A stretch of 64,000 nt of DNA from Diploptera punctata (lineage: Eukaryota > Arthropoda > Insecta > Blattodea > Blaberidae). Below are positions 53,790-64,000 of the stretch, in pieces. How positions within the stretch are numbered: the first letter of the stretch is position 1; the number at the start of each line of letters is the position of its first letter. The position numbers and the translations under genes were made by a program. The notes beneath the pieces are model-generated. The model searched no databases. It saw only the letters and a program-made list of their open reading frames with translations, and was not told where the DNA came from. The DNA is taken from positions 112,501-176,500 of the forward strand of contig JASPKZ010005709.1 in NCBI GenBank assembly GCA_030220185.1, written 5' to 3'.

Positions 53790-54955
53790 ACTTTATGCGC
53801 GGCCATACCGTTGATCCGATTGTGATCGGGCTTTTTGCAAAATGTTCAGGAGATTCACAGGATGAACATAGGCTGTAAGAGAGTTGTGATACCCAAATCC
53901 TACACCCTTAAAAATCGCCCTTTGTAGTGGAACACGTGAAAAAAGTAGGTCTTTGGACGCTTAAATGGCTTACGCTGCCTAAACCATAACAAATATACGA
54001 AATTAATGTACACAGAATTGAATATCTCAAAAAGTTCTACAAAAAAGTCCGCGACAGCAAATGTTTATCTCTTACGGATAACTCACAATAACCATTTTTG
54101 TCTTTCAGTGATGCCAAGAAGATCGAGTCAAGTACGTAGATTCCTGTGCAAGCATAGCAGCACATGGCGGGTATTCTTTTACGGATAACTCGCAATAACG
54201 AATTTTGACTTTTAGCTCATTTATGCCAAGAAGATAGAGGTAAGTAGATTCCCGGGCAACGCCGGGTAATCAGCACGGGGAATATTAAAATAATTACGAT
54301 ATACATTTATAATCATTTTTATTTTTTTGTATTGTGAGCCTATGTTTTCCCTTAACAGAGATTTAGGCGCTCTCCCCCTACAGGGAAGAATTTGAATCAT
54401 ACTAATTTAGTTACACTTGTTTTCGTATAGATGTCATTTTGAGTGGTCCGTGGTCAGCGTTCCGCCTCATACTGACATCTAGGAAACCAAAGTAGTACTA
54501 GGACGGAAAAATTCGGTAAATTTTGCTTAGAGGCCTTTTGATTCAGGCTTAAGGATTTTTTACGAGCCTGAAAATCTTCAGACTCGGAACCCACGGCTTA
54601 AAGTCCCTCCCGGAGGACTTGCTCCTTAGATTTTTCCGTCCTAAAAAATCCATCGACCACGGCCGGATTTGAACCCGCGACCCTCGGGACCAGAGACAAG
54701 GAGCATAACCACTAGTCCACCGCGGCCGAATCATAAGGAGTACATTAATTTTCGTCTTTCAGCTCATTTATGTCAAGAATATAGGGATGAGTAGATTCTC
54801 GGACAACGCCGGGTAAACAGCACGGGGTATTTAAAAATAATTACGATATACATTTTTCGTTTCACTTATTTTAGTAAACATAAAACACATTAATTTCCGT
54901 ATTGTAGCTTATTTATTGTCAAGAAGATCGGGATAAGTAGATTAGCCAACCTATA
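53790..54955 (+). repeat. Helitron-like 3' end repeats, four diverged units
   Basis: CCGATTGTGATCGGGC at 53816 and hairpin-containing GATTCCCGGGCAACGCCGGG at 54247, with a related GATTCTCGGACAACGCCGGG near 54790. The block TTTCAGCTCATTTATGCCAA recurs around 54105, 54215, 54760 and 54910. GC hairpins close to CAGC ends recall non-autonomous Helitrons, but no CTRR end with an AT target is certain. Confidence 0.4.
54402..54727 (-). mobile_element. Monomeric SINE C
   Basis: Exact 8-bp duplication GAATCATA (54394-54401, 54728-54735). Head at the right (CTAGTCCACCGCGGCCG), one head only. Lacks the 60-bp inner segment present in the 4880-6048 arms. Confidence 0.92.
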
Positions 54956-55399
54956 TCCAATATCAAGGACGTTGGAGACATCTTGTTGAGAAGGATAAAA
55001 CGTTCAAATGGAATGTTTAACTGTTTACAGAAGAAGAAGAAGAGGAAGAGGAAGAAAAAGAAGAAGAAATGTTAATATATTTATATGAATGAAATTTAAT
55101 TAACTAGTGAGTGGTGTTTAAAGGTGAGGAGCACGTAGGCACGAGGGAGAGGAGGAGGAGGTGGAGGAAATCAAAGAGTAGTTAATGTTATTTGTAGACT
55201 CAGCAGGAACACTAGCGCCTCTGGTATTTATTACACCAATTACTGGAATCAATCACACAAGTAATTGAGTTCCACGCATTCCTCTGTTCCTTTGTTACCA
55301 GCCTTTATTACTTCTTTCTCTCCAGTAGAGGGAAGGAGAGAAAATCCTACTTGACTCTCTGACTCTCGAATGCAATTCTAACATACGGTGGTACATTTT
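54956..55399. other. No recognised gene
   Basis: Purine-rich (GAA)n/(GAGG)n patches at 55032-55075 and 55140-55165, and ACACTAGCGCCT near 55210, recalling the core of repeat I. Confidence 0.45.
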
Positions 55400-56060
55400 A
55401 TTAATTTCTGCGCTAGGATATGAATATAATTTCAAAATATCGAAAGAAAAAACAAAAATAATGGCATTTTGGGGAAACGATCATGTAAGATCAAAAATCG
55501 TAATAGACAACAAACCTCTGGAACAAGTTACAAATTTTAATTATTTGGGTTGTAATTTTACTATAAACACAAAAACTGAAAGAGACATACATATGAAACT
55601 GTCGAAATTTCAAATGATATGCGCAACTATACATAAAACATTAAAGAATAAAACAAGAAGAGATACTAGATTGAAGTTTTATAAAACATTGGCAGTTCCT
55701 GCATTACTTTATGGGAGCGAAACTTGGGTAATGACCAAAAAACTGCAAAGTAGAATACAAAGCGTAGAAATGAACTTCCTTAGAAGAACAAAAGGCTGCA
55801 CAAGATTGGATCGGATAAAGAATGAAGATATAAGAACAGAGTTAAATATATATCCATTGGACGAGAAAATCAGAGAATATAGGGAGAAATGGTTTACACA
55901 CATGGAGAGAATGGATGTATCAAGATTACCAAACGCAGCATTCAACTACAAGCCAAGAGGTTCAAGGAATGTAGGAAGGCGAGTAAAAAGATGGACAGAG
56001 CAACTGTGAGGCGGAACAAGCAATTTGCCTAGCCCGTGAAGTGAAGAAGAAGAAGGATAT
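55400..56060 (+). mobile_element. LINE 3' half, 182-codon ORF
   Basis: MAFWGNDHVRSKIVIDNKPL, PALLYGSETWVMTKKLQSRI, THMERMDVSRLPNAAFNYKP, GSRNVGRRVKRWTEQL-stop; (GAA)n tail. Confidence 0.88.
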
Positions 56061-56105
56061 GAACCCAGTACAGTTTATCTCTGTCATGTGAATTTAATAC
56101 TAACA

Positions 56106-57476
56106 TAGGGTGTCCATGATATTTTCAATGTAAAAGGGGACATGTACAAAAAATTAAAGAAAAAAACTGGGATATTTAAAAAAAAGGTGGGACATTAACA
56201 AAATATTTAAAAAAAGTTAAATTTTCTATTTATCACGACACTGTTACCAATACAAATTTATAAGAATCAACCATTCACAAATCAAAAAACACTGAAGTCA
56301 TTGTTTATTACGTTTCTTCTTATTCTTCTTCTTCTTCCTTCCAGGATCAGGTCAATGCGACCTGTTCCGGTCTCAAGTCCATCGTTTCCTTGGCCGTCCC
56401 AAAGATCTTTTTCCATGTGGTTTGCGTGGTTTGTAGGTATTGATCTTTTTGGGTAATCTTGTATTGTCCATTCTGTCTAAATGCTCTTTCCATTGGTATT
56501 TGTGCTCTTCTAGTTTATCGACTATTGAAAATATCTCCAGTTCATTTCTTATTGATTCATTGTGTAATCTATCCATGCTTGTACATCCTTTTACGGATCT
56601 TAAAAATTTCATTTCAGCGGCTTGAATGTGTGAGATATATATATTTTTTATAAGCACCTAAGATTCAGATCCATATAAAAGAACAGGAACAGCCATAATT
56701 TTATAAAACCTGAGCTGAGTTTCTCTTCGAGTCTTTCGGAGGGTTCTTCTTATGGTGCCACACATCATTTGATATCGGTTTAATTTATTATGTATATCCC
56801 AATCATAGCTGTATGTTATATCTGAACCAAGATAGTTAAAGTGTGCTATCTGTTCTATTATTCCATTATTAATTACTATTTTTGCTCTGACTGGCACTTT
56901 GCCCTGAAAAGCCACAATTTTAGTTTTTGAAGTTTATTACGTTTAAAAATATTTATTTATCGCTGCAAGGGGTATAAAAATCCACTAACTCAATCTTTTT
57001 CTTCTAAGTTAACATTGCATTTCTCCACCGCCAAAGTGCCAGAATCAGCAAGAAATTTCGATACTGACCATGCATTGACAATTTAAAAATGTACTAGTTA
57101 GCAATATATGAGAATAAAAAATCAAAGATTATAGACCAAACAGTGCATCGTGGTCATACAACTGGCGCTTTCTAACGTTCATATTTATAATCACATAGTA
57201 AAGAACAAAACGAAAGTCGCCATTCATAAATACATTGACAAAGCATCGTCCCAAAAGCGGGAGATTTGAGAGTCCCCAAGAAAACTGTGGGGACAGCGAG
57301 ACACTTTCTATGATGTGATGTGATAATGGAATTTATTGCCTTTTTTTTTTTCAAAAGAAAAAAAAATTACATACGCATTTATATTGCGCACGGGCCTGCT
57401 TGGCCGTACGTGCATTATTTTTCCATGACATTTTCTAAAAAAAAACCGGAAAAGAACGGGACCAAAGGACACCCTA
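56106..57476. mobile_element. Non-autonomous hAT-like element containing a LINE
   Basis: Ends TAGGGTGTCC and GGACACCCTA, with exact 8-bp duplication TACTAACA (56098-56105, 57477-57484). GTCCCG-type repeats (GGGACCAAAGGACACC) near the ends. Interior holds LINE 56318-56935 and repeat J at 57341-57430; no transposase. Confidence 0.85.
56318..56935 (-). mobile_element. LINE 3' half, one in-frame stop
   Basis: MAFQGKVPVRAKIVINNGII, LNRYQMMCGTIRRTL, VPVLLYGSES-stop, IQAAEMKFLRSVKGCTSMDR, KRSLGRPRKRWT; (GAA)n at 56318. Confidence 0.88.
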
Positions 57477-57610
57477 TACTAACATTTCACATTTGCTAAA
57501 AAACAGGACTGTCCCGGAAAAAACGGGACCAATGGACACCCTATACTAACATTTCACATTTTCTAAAAAAACAAGACTGTCCCGGAAAAACAGGACGAAT
57601 GGACACCCTA
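57477..57610 (+). repeat. Two extra tandem copies of the hAT right end (67-bp period)
   Basis: The last 59 bp of the element plus the 8-bp target TACTAACA are repeated twice: ends at 57476, 57543 and 57610, each GGACACCCTA followed by TACTAA. CCCGGAAAAAACGGGACCAA in each unit. Confidence 0.9.
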
Positions 57611-57704
57611 TACTAATATTTCCCTTACAATTCTTTAATTATCAGTTACGTCAGTTATTTTAACTGAGGAATGAAATCAATGAAGAAAAGTCAGTCATGC
57701 ACGA

Positions 57705-58395
57705 ATTAGGAATGAAAGATGGGCATGGAAACTCCTTGTAGGAAAACAAAAGGGAAAGCGCCCAGAAGGCAGACCGAGAACGAAGTAGGAGAATAACTAA
57801 CCATGATTTGAGGGAAGTAGATTATACAGGGGATGATTGTAAAATATCTCAGGAAAGGGATATATGGAGAGCTTCCGCGCGGCCATAAACCTATAATTAA
57901 CTGACTGTAGGTTCATGGGCGCGCGGATATAAGCTCTCCATTCATCCCTATCCTGAGCTAATATTTTCAATCATCCCCTGTATAATATACTTCCCTCAAA
58001 TCATGGATATTATTCTCCCACCTCATTCTTGGTTTACCAACTGGGCGTTTTTCCTATGGTTTTTCCTACAAGAAGCTTCCAAGCATCTCTTTCATCCCCC
58101 ATTCGTGTCATACGCCCTGCTCATCGCAGTCTACGAGACTTAAACGTTCTTATTATATCTGGCTTCCTATACTTATGTACGAGTAGCTCACTATTATGGA
58201 GTTTTCTCCATTCACCTGTCTCTTCATTTTTTTTTTGGGCCAAAAATTTTCCAAAGAACTTTATTGTCAAATACTAATACTCTTTTCTGCTCCCTTAAAG
58301 TAAGAGTCCATGTTTCGCAACCATATAATATAACTGGTAGAATAACAGTTGTAAGTCCATAAACCTAAGAAGCTTTCGAGAGTGCCAGTGACTTA
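57705..58395. mobile_element. Two LINE A 3' ends, tail to tail
   Basis: 57705-57895 plus (GAAAGATGGGCATGGAAACT ... GCGCGGCCATAAACCT) meets 57896-58395 minus (GGTTCATGGGCGCGCGGATA ...). Both truncated; the inverted pair shares a palindromic junction TTAACTGACTG. Confidence 0.8.
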
Positions 58396-58589
58396 GTAAC
58401 GTGCCTTAACAATTCTTATTAACTGATTTTTGTTCTTTAGTCGTTTCTATTCATTTGGCTTAAAATAACATTTATTGCGTAAGTACGATATGTTGGATCT
58501 CTCTTAGTCAATAGAAATCCTATTTTGGGTGCAATAAAAACTTTCAGGAGGTCGTCCAGCTCTCTTTATCTTGACAGGAGCACGTAGGT

Positions 58590-58790
58590 CATACAGGGTG
58601 ATTCAAAATAAGTATTACAGACTTCTACGAGTTGTAGAGGGGACTTAGTAGATAAAGTTTTGATAAGGAACCCATGTCCGGAAACATACCATTTTGATGT
58701 AAAATAAGTTTGAAGATCGAAACACAATGGGCTGATATCGTGTGTCTTGTGTTTCAGAATAAGTACTACAGACTTCTAGGGTACATGTCA
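58590..58790. mobile_element. Terminal part of a mariner/IS630-like element
   Basis: ACAGGGTGATTCAAAATAAG start and a later inner repeat CAGAATAAGTACTACAGACT. No ORF. Confidence 0.4.
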
Positions 58791-58970
58791 ATAGAATGCC
58801 GGAGCAAAGATTAAGAAAGAAAGACCAAAGAAAATCTGGATAGAAGCTGTGCAAGCGGCTATGATTAATATAAGTTTGGAGAAAGATCAATGGATGTACA
58901 GAGAGGAATGGCGTTTGGTTTCCGGAAGACGGCGGCAGCTCTCATGATACCGGATGATGATTATGATAAA
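58780..58970 (+). mobile_element. LINE 3' end, third copy of the 249-bp unit family
   Basis: AGAATGCCGGAGCAAAGATT, then GGAATGGCGTTTGGTTTCCG, CATGATACCGGATGATGATT. Decayed relative to 15054-15551. Confidence 0.8.
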
Positions 58971-59096
58971 ACTACAACCGTTGATTGTTAATTGGTATTC
59001 AAGAAGATAATTGTCAATTGAACAACAAAGCGTTGAATTTATCATTCAAGTATTATTATTATTATTAAATAATAATTTAGATGTATTAATAACTAC

Positions 59097-59402
59097 AGTC
59101 CACCGCTTTGGTTTCAAGGTAGCGTGCTGACTTGACATGCAAGCTTGCTCGGGTTCGATTCCCAATCGGGACAAGCTTCCTGGGTGAGGTCTTTTCGGGA
59201 TTTTCCTTCATCTGTAAGACAAACTTCAGGAAGCTTTGAGGCCCAAACTGTCCCCGAACATCATCTGGCAATCATCAACATCATCTTCATCCCCGGTGTG
59301 GAAAACAACGGGAAGCTATCACATCTATAATCCCGTAGTAAAACTGCAAATCATAGAATGAACATGCTATGATTGCAGTGAAAGACATATCCTAGGGCAG
59401 AA
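59097..59402 (+). mobile_element. SINE D, tail subtype 1
   Basis: Head CCACCGCTTTGGTTTCAAGG and B box GGGTTCGATTCCC; tail CCGGTGTGGAAAACAACGGG to CCTAGGGCAG. Confidence 0.88.
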
Positions 59403-59409
59403 CACTATA

Positions 59410-59730
59410 GATAGAATAATAAATAGGATTTTTATGTTCTAAAAGGTAAGATTGCAGCATAGTATAATGAGAAGTTAGACTAATGACTGTCTTTTGTTTT
59501 GGTTTCGCATAGAAACAGTTGAATAGTATAATATTAGAAGTAAGACTTCCGACTGCCTTTCGTCTTGGTTTCACACACAAACAATTGAATAGTATTATGA
59601 GAAGTTAGACTTATGACTGTCTTATGTTTTAATTTTACATACAAACAGTTGAATAGTATTCTTAGAAGTAAGATTTCTGACAGTTTTTTTTTATCTTAGT
59701 TTCACACACAAACAATTTAATAATATATAC
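59410..59730 (+). repeat. Tandem repeat of about 61 bp, roughly five units
   Basis: AGAAGT(T/A)AGACT..TGACTG followed by TTTCACACACAAACAATTGA in successive, diverged units. Alternating units resemble each other more, hinting at a ~122-bp higher-order period. Confidence 0.75.
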
Positions 59731-59739
59731 TATCTGTAT

Positions 59740-60115
59740 TGCAACCTTATCCTTTATTATTATTGTGTTTTCTTTATGTAATTGTAATGTTTAATTTTTT
59801 TAGCGTATAATGCTTTGTGTTATTATTTAATTGTAATATTATTGTGTTTTCTTTATGTAATTGTAATGTTAATGTTTTTTTAGTGTATAATGCTATTGTG
59901 TTATTATTTAATTGTAATATTATTGTGTTTTCTTTATGTAATTGTAATATTATTGATTTTTTTGTTTATTTTTCTTTACACTAGTATCAATTATTACTTT
60001 ATTGTAACGGACTGTCAACAGCACATACGGCTTACTGCCCGTGCGACCCATATTTGTAAATAATATTGTAAATATCTTACTTTTTGTCTAATAAAGTCCT
60101 ACTACTATTACATTA
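59740..60115 (+). repeat. ~75-bp tandem repeat leading to a retroelement-like 3' end
   Basis: TGTGTTTTCTTTATGTAATTG occurs at about 59766, 59845 and 59924. Then TTTTGTCTAATAAAGTCCTA with a poly(A)-signal-like AATAAA, which looks like a 3' UTR of a retroelement. Confidence 0.7.
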
Positions 60116-60496
60116 AAATCAGATTCTAATAACAATAATTGGAACTAATCCATTACTCGAAAGAAGAAGAAGAAGAATAATATGATGGACACGTCATGGG
60201 AAAAGTTAAAGTGATGTCTGATCCAGGAGATTAGAACGGAGACAAACACTGTGCACTCCTAACAAAGAAGCAGCCACGCGCCTGGGACAGGGTGCGTAAA
60301 ATTAAAAACCATACTCAGGACTGTTATTGTTGTAAATCGCGCAACAATCGATTGATGACGTCACTGTCGGCGCACGCGGTACAGATATAATTGAATTTGA
60401 TTGTCCGTGTTAAACCAGGGGAGCAGCTTTGCAATCCTAACCCGCTAATTTGCGTCAGCTGTGTGCAGGAAATCTACTGCAACAGCATTCTCTTTT
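60116..60496. other. No recognised feature
   Basis: A (GAA)n at 60160 and GC-richer unique sequence with GTGATGTC/GACGTCAC near 60210 and 60357. Confidence 0.5.
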
Positions 60497-60604
60497 TATT
60501 AATCTACTTACTATCGAACCCGTAGGTTCATGGCCGCGTGGACATAAGCTCTCCATACATCCCTATCCTGAACTAATGTTTTCCAATCACCCCCTGTATA
60601 ATCT
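60497..60604 (-). mobile_element. LINE A 3' tail
   Basis: CTATCGAACCCGTAGGTTCA, GTGGACATAAGCTCTCCATA; the last 100 bp of the family only, next to a T-rich tract. Confidence 0.75.
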
Positions 60605-60666
60605 TTTTTTTTTTCTTCATCTATGGCGCTACAGCCCGATGCCGGTCCTTGGCTTTCTGTATTAAA

Positions 60667-61015
60667 AAGACTCCAAGCGCTACAGGCCTGGAAGGCCCTT
60701 AGCCTACCATCCGGCTGCTGACCTCAGGTTCATATGTGTTAATCACAGAGGTAGACGATCATAAGCCAGTGTAGGGATGACATTTGGTCAGCATGTCGGG
60801 CCCCCCCCAGCCGTTATAGCTGGTCCTCTCAACCTAGAGTCGCTACTTATTGTAGTTTCCCAAATACCTTACGATGCTGGGTGGGCACCGGTCCCATACT
60901 GGCCGAAATTCCATGAGAGAATGTCTTCCCCCATGGAGACCCGAACCAGCGCAAGTTCCGTAGCTCTGCGCCAAGGCTTCTTGCCTTAATCACTCGGCTA
61001 CGGCACGGGACTTCT
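60667..61015 (-). mobile_element. SINE A
   Basis: TGTATTAAA at 60658-60666 and 61016-61024. Head at the right (CACTCGGCTACGGCACGGGA), shared body CTTACGATGCTGGGTGGGCA. Confidence 0.85.
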
Positions 61016-61024
61016 TGTATTAAA

Positions 61025-61520
61025 CTCCTCCAAATCTGCATATCCAGTGTATTCCTTTTCCACGCTCTATCTTGCAAATTTATATTGGCTGACCTCATTG
61101 TATTTTTCTAACAAAAGAGATACTTATTGTCTTTATATATGGAGCTTAAACCTATCGTACTACTCTGTCACGTTAGAATTGATAGACTTTAAAATGTAAT
61201 TTTAGGTAATTCTGAATATCTATGCTCTGCCGGTGGGGTGTTTTGGAATCGTTCAATTGAGTTACTAGCTTCTAGAATATTCTTTGCATGAGATGACCAG
61301 ATTTTAACATTGGTAAAGCGAAACACCAATGACCGGGGATGGGGGGTTCTTGATTTAAAATGTTGTCTACATGGAGCAACAAAAATGTTTATAGAACGCA
61401 AAAATAGTATTGTAATATATTTATTTTAATTTCAAAGTAAGTACAATTTACAAATGAAATGCATCAAACAATTATTTATAGTACAGGTATTATTTTATTC
61501 TTTGGCACATCTATCATTTG
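61025..61520. other. No recognised gene
   Basis: AT-rich; small ORFs without motifs. Confidence 0.5.
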
Positions 61521-61525
61521 AGTGA

Positions 61526-61870
61526 ATTTATTTTAGTAGATTGCTGTCGTTGTTCAAAATGTCATGAAATTGTTCACAAGAATTTGTTAAATTATATTTC
61601 ACACGTAAAATGGCTTTCAAAGTCTCAACACTCAATTGTGATTTTTCTGATGTCCACAGTTTATTTACCGTAGCCCGCAGCATTAGTTCTTGGTAAGGAC
61701 AGCACATATTCCACCGCCGAAAACCGTATATCCCCTTTCCGTTCTCCCGCCGTTCCCTAGCTTGTGCATTCTTTCAAAAAATCGGGACTTTTTGAAAACG
61801 CTGCGGGACGCGTGTCAAATTGTTAAAAATCGGGACTGTCCCGCCAAAATCAGGACATCTGGTCACCTTA
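61526..61870 (-). mobile_element. hAT transposase C-terminus and terminal region
   Basis: Minus strand NKLWTSEKSQLSVETLKAIL, RVKYNLTNSCEQFHDILNND then stop: the hAT dimerisation end (LSVETLKxxLxVKxN). VLSLPRTNA lies just upstream in a shifted frame. Beyond it, GGGACTGTCCCGCCAAAATC resembles hAT subterminal sequence. Rest missing. Confidence 0.65.
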
Positions 61871-62019
61871 TCTTTGCATCCACGTTCACAGAATCAATGT
61901 AAATGTTCTTCGGCCTTCCCACTCTTGTCTTGCCTCTATAGTTGTATAGAGAATTTTCTTGGTCTATTCTCCATGCGATATACTTCTCCATACGCCACCT
62001 TCCTTAATCGATCCATAAA

Positions 62020-62365
62020 CCCGTGAATGGAGAAGGCTACATAACAATGAACTACATGGTCTTTACAGGAAGTCAGATATAATAAGAACAGTTAAGTCTG
62101 GTAGACTGCGATGGGCAGGACATGTTGCACGTATGGGGAATGAAAGACTTGCATATAAGCTTCTTGTAGGAAAACCAGAGGGAAAACGCTCAGTTGATAG
62201 ACCAAGAATGAGGTGGGAGAATAACATTAACTATGATTTGAGGAAAGTAGATTATACAGGGAATAATTGGAAAGCATTAGCTCGGGATAGGGATGTATGG
62301 AGAGCTTATGTCCGCGCAGCCATGAACCTACGGGTTCGATAGCGCCAGTGAGTAAGTAAGTATAT
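62020..62365 (+). mobile_element. LINE A 3' end
   Basis: GNERLAYKLLVGKPEGKRSV, RPRMRWENNINYDLRKVDYT, VRAAMNLRVR-stop, (GTAA)n tail. Confidence 0.88.
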
Positions 62366-62379
62366 TTTTTTCTAAGGTG

Positions 62380-62697
62380 TTTATAATCTACTTCCCTCAA
62401 ATCTCGGTTAATGTTTTTCTCCCACCTCAATATTGGCTTGCTTACTGGGTGCTTTACCTCTGGTTTTCCTTCAAAGGGTTTCCATGACACTCTTTCATTT
62501 CACATTCGTGCCAAATGTCCCGCCCATCGTAGTTTACGATACTAAACTGTTCTTATTAAATCTGGTTTCCCATAAAGATCATGTAGCTCACTGTTAAGCA
62601 GTCTTCTCCATTCGCCTGTCTGTTCTTCTCTCTTTGCTCTAAAAAAATCCTAAGAACTTTATTCTCTAATCGTTGTAATCTTTCTGCCTCCCTTTAA
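62380..62697 (-). mobile_element. LINE A fragment
   Basis: FEGKPEVKHPVSKPILRWEK and the upstream part EEWRRLLNSELHDLYGKPDL-like; truncated at both ends. Confidence 0.75.
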
Positions 62698-62862
62698 GGG
62701 ATGTGATGGGTGAAAAATTGACCATTTGAGATAAAAATTGGCATTATTGGTTTTGTGTACTAAAAAATAGCCTGTACTCTAATGTATAGGTTGCCAAAGT
62801 TTCAGAGGCCTATGTCCCTAAAGTGCTGATTAGGCCTGTATGTTACATTTTGTACTTAAACT
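62698..62862. mobile_element. Fragment of the TTAA element
   Basis: TTTAAGGGATGTGATGGGTG, CAGAGGCCTATG, AGTGCTGATTAGGCC match 4620-4785 in reverse. It splits LINE A sequence. Confidence 0.75.
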
Positions 62863-63265
62863 GGAGAAAATATTACGAGTATTTGCTAATGGAGTTCTTA
62901 AGAAAATGTTAGAACCAAAGAGAGATGAACAGAGAGGTGAATGGAGAAGACTACATAACAGTGAACTACACGATCTTTATAGGAAACCAGATATAATAAG
63001 AACACTTAAGTCTCGTAGACTCCGATCGGCAGGACATGTGGCACGAATGGGGAATGAAAGAGAATCATTGTAAACTTCTTATAAGGAAACAGGAGGGAAC
63101 ATGTCTAGTTAGTAAACCAAGAATGAGGTGGGAGAATAACATTAACCATGATTTGAGGAAAGTAGATTATACAGGGATGATTGGAAAACTTTTGCTCAGG
63201 ATTAGGGATGTATGGAGAGCTTATGTCCGCGCTGCTATGAACCTACGTGTCCGATAGTGCCAGCG
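62863..63265 (+). mobile_element. LINE A 3' end
   Basis: LEPKRDEQRGEWRRLHNSEL, TLKSRRLRSAGHVARMGNER, VRAAMNLRVR; frameshift near 63060. Confidence 0.85.
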
Positions 63266-63266
63266 A

Positions 63267-63267
<1 letters not shown>

Positions 63268-63325
<58 letters not shown>

Positions 63326-63330
63326 CATTA
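63268..63330 (+). repeat. (TTA)n microsatellite
   Basis: About 20 units directly after the LINE A stop and tail position. Confidence 0.93.
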
Positions 63331-63334
63331 TTGC

Positions 63335-63650
63335 TCAGGAATAACAGCAAATGAGATGCGATTTATGCGCCGTACAGCAGGCTACACAAAGTGGGACCAA
63401 AAAAGAAATGAGGAAATTATGGAAGAGTTGGATGTAGAACCCATTCTTCATCACATACAAAACTACCAGAACAACTGGAAAGCCCATCTTCAACGAATGC
63501 CGTCTCATAGAATTCCAAAAGCCATACTTCGCTACTCCCCCAAGGCAAAAGATCGCTTACGTCCAAAAAAGCGCTGGATGGAAAATTCCTCTTTTGAGAC
63601 CGTAACAGGCCACACGGCCTAATACTTGCATGGATGATGATGATGATGAT
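63335..63650 (+). mobile_element. LINE 3' end with (GAT)n tail
   Basis: GITANEMRFMRRTAGYTKWD, QNNWKAHLQRMPSHRIPKAI, KDRLRPKKRWMENSSFETVT. Close to 24360-25033 but with a different tail. Confidence 0.85.
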
Positions 63651-63926
63651 GATTATTATTATTATTATTATTATTATTATCATTATAATTGTCATCATTA
63701 TCATTATTATCATTATAATTGTCATCATTATCATTATTATCATTATAATTGTCATCATTATCATTATTATCATTATAATTGTCATCATTATCATTATCAT
63801 CATTATCATTATTATCATTATCATTATTATCATTTACATTATTATGATTATTATGATTATTATTATGATTATTATTATGATTATGATTATGATTATGATT
63901 ATGATTATGATTATTATTATTATTTA

Positions 63927-63975
<49 letters not shown>

Positions 63976-64000
63976 TATTATTATTATTATTGGCGGGAGA
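63636..64000 (+). repeat. Compound (ATT/ATC/ATG)n array with a 30-bp higher-order unit
   Basis: Trinucleotide repeats in which CATTATAATTGTCATCATTA-TCATTATTAT is repeated about four times (63680-63800), followed by (GATTAT)n and (ATT)n. Runs off the window end. Confidence 0.92.

Noticed and set aside
1..64000. CRISPR array, operon or prokaryotic element
   Set aside because: Tandem repeats here are contiguous, without unique spacers, and introns plus insect transposons show a eukaryotic genome.

Overview
This is about 64 kb of AT-rich insect nuclear DNA. It holds one recognisable host gene, scattered through a dense bed of nested, mostly decayed transposable elements. The host gene is the LIM-only gene Beadex/dLMO (LMO family), on the minus strand. 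Its four coding exons lie at 33277-33367, 31582-31845, 7847-7988 and 3486-3611. They join in phase with GT-AG introns of about 1.4, 23.6 and 4.2 kb and encode 204 residues with two complete LIM zinc-binding domains. Bx together with the repeat types (several non-LTR families with microsatellite tails, IS630/mariner relics with DUF4817-like N-termini, hAT non-autonomous elements, tRNA-headed SINEs) suggests a large-genome insect, probably a polyneopteran such as a cockroach. The species is inference.

Layout. 1-3.5 kb: Bx 3' flank with an IS630/mariner relic. 3.5-7.8 kb: Bx intron 3, with a TTAA-flanked element, a 1.17-kb inverted-dimer SINE carrying another SINE, and a hAT MITE. 7.85-31.6 kb: Bx intron 2, about 23 kb, almost wholly mobile DNA, including a four-level nest at 20.7-24.05 kb and two foldback elements with a tRNA-like sequence inside each terminal repeat. 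31.6-33.4 kb: the exons encoding the N-terminus and most of the LIM region. 33.4-64 kb: Bx 5' region or unrelated intergenic DNA, again mostly LINE fragments, plus a 27-bp minisatellite, Penelope-like inverted repeats, a hAT element whose right end is triplicated, and one weakly supported set of exon-like segments at 44.99-48.19 kb.

Most points of interest are architectures rather than genes: tRNA-like sequences in inverted pairs, one pair mobilised as a single unit (shared target-site duplication); small palindromic retroelements with a hammerhead-ribozyme-like core repeated in unrelated families; and many datable insertions with clean target-site duplications. No functional tRNA, CRISPR array, operon or bacterial feature was found. 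All LINE coding pieces are truncated, frameshifted or 5'-deleted and none is a host gene.
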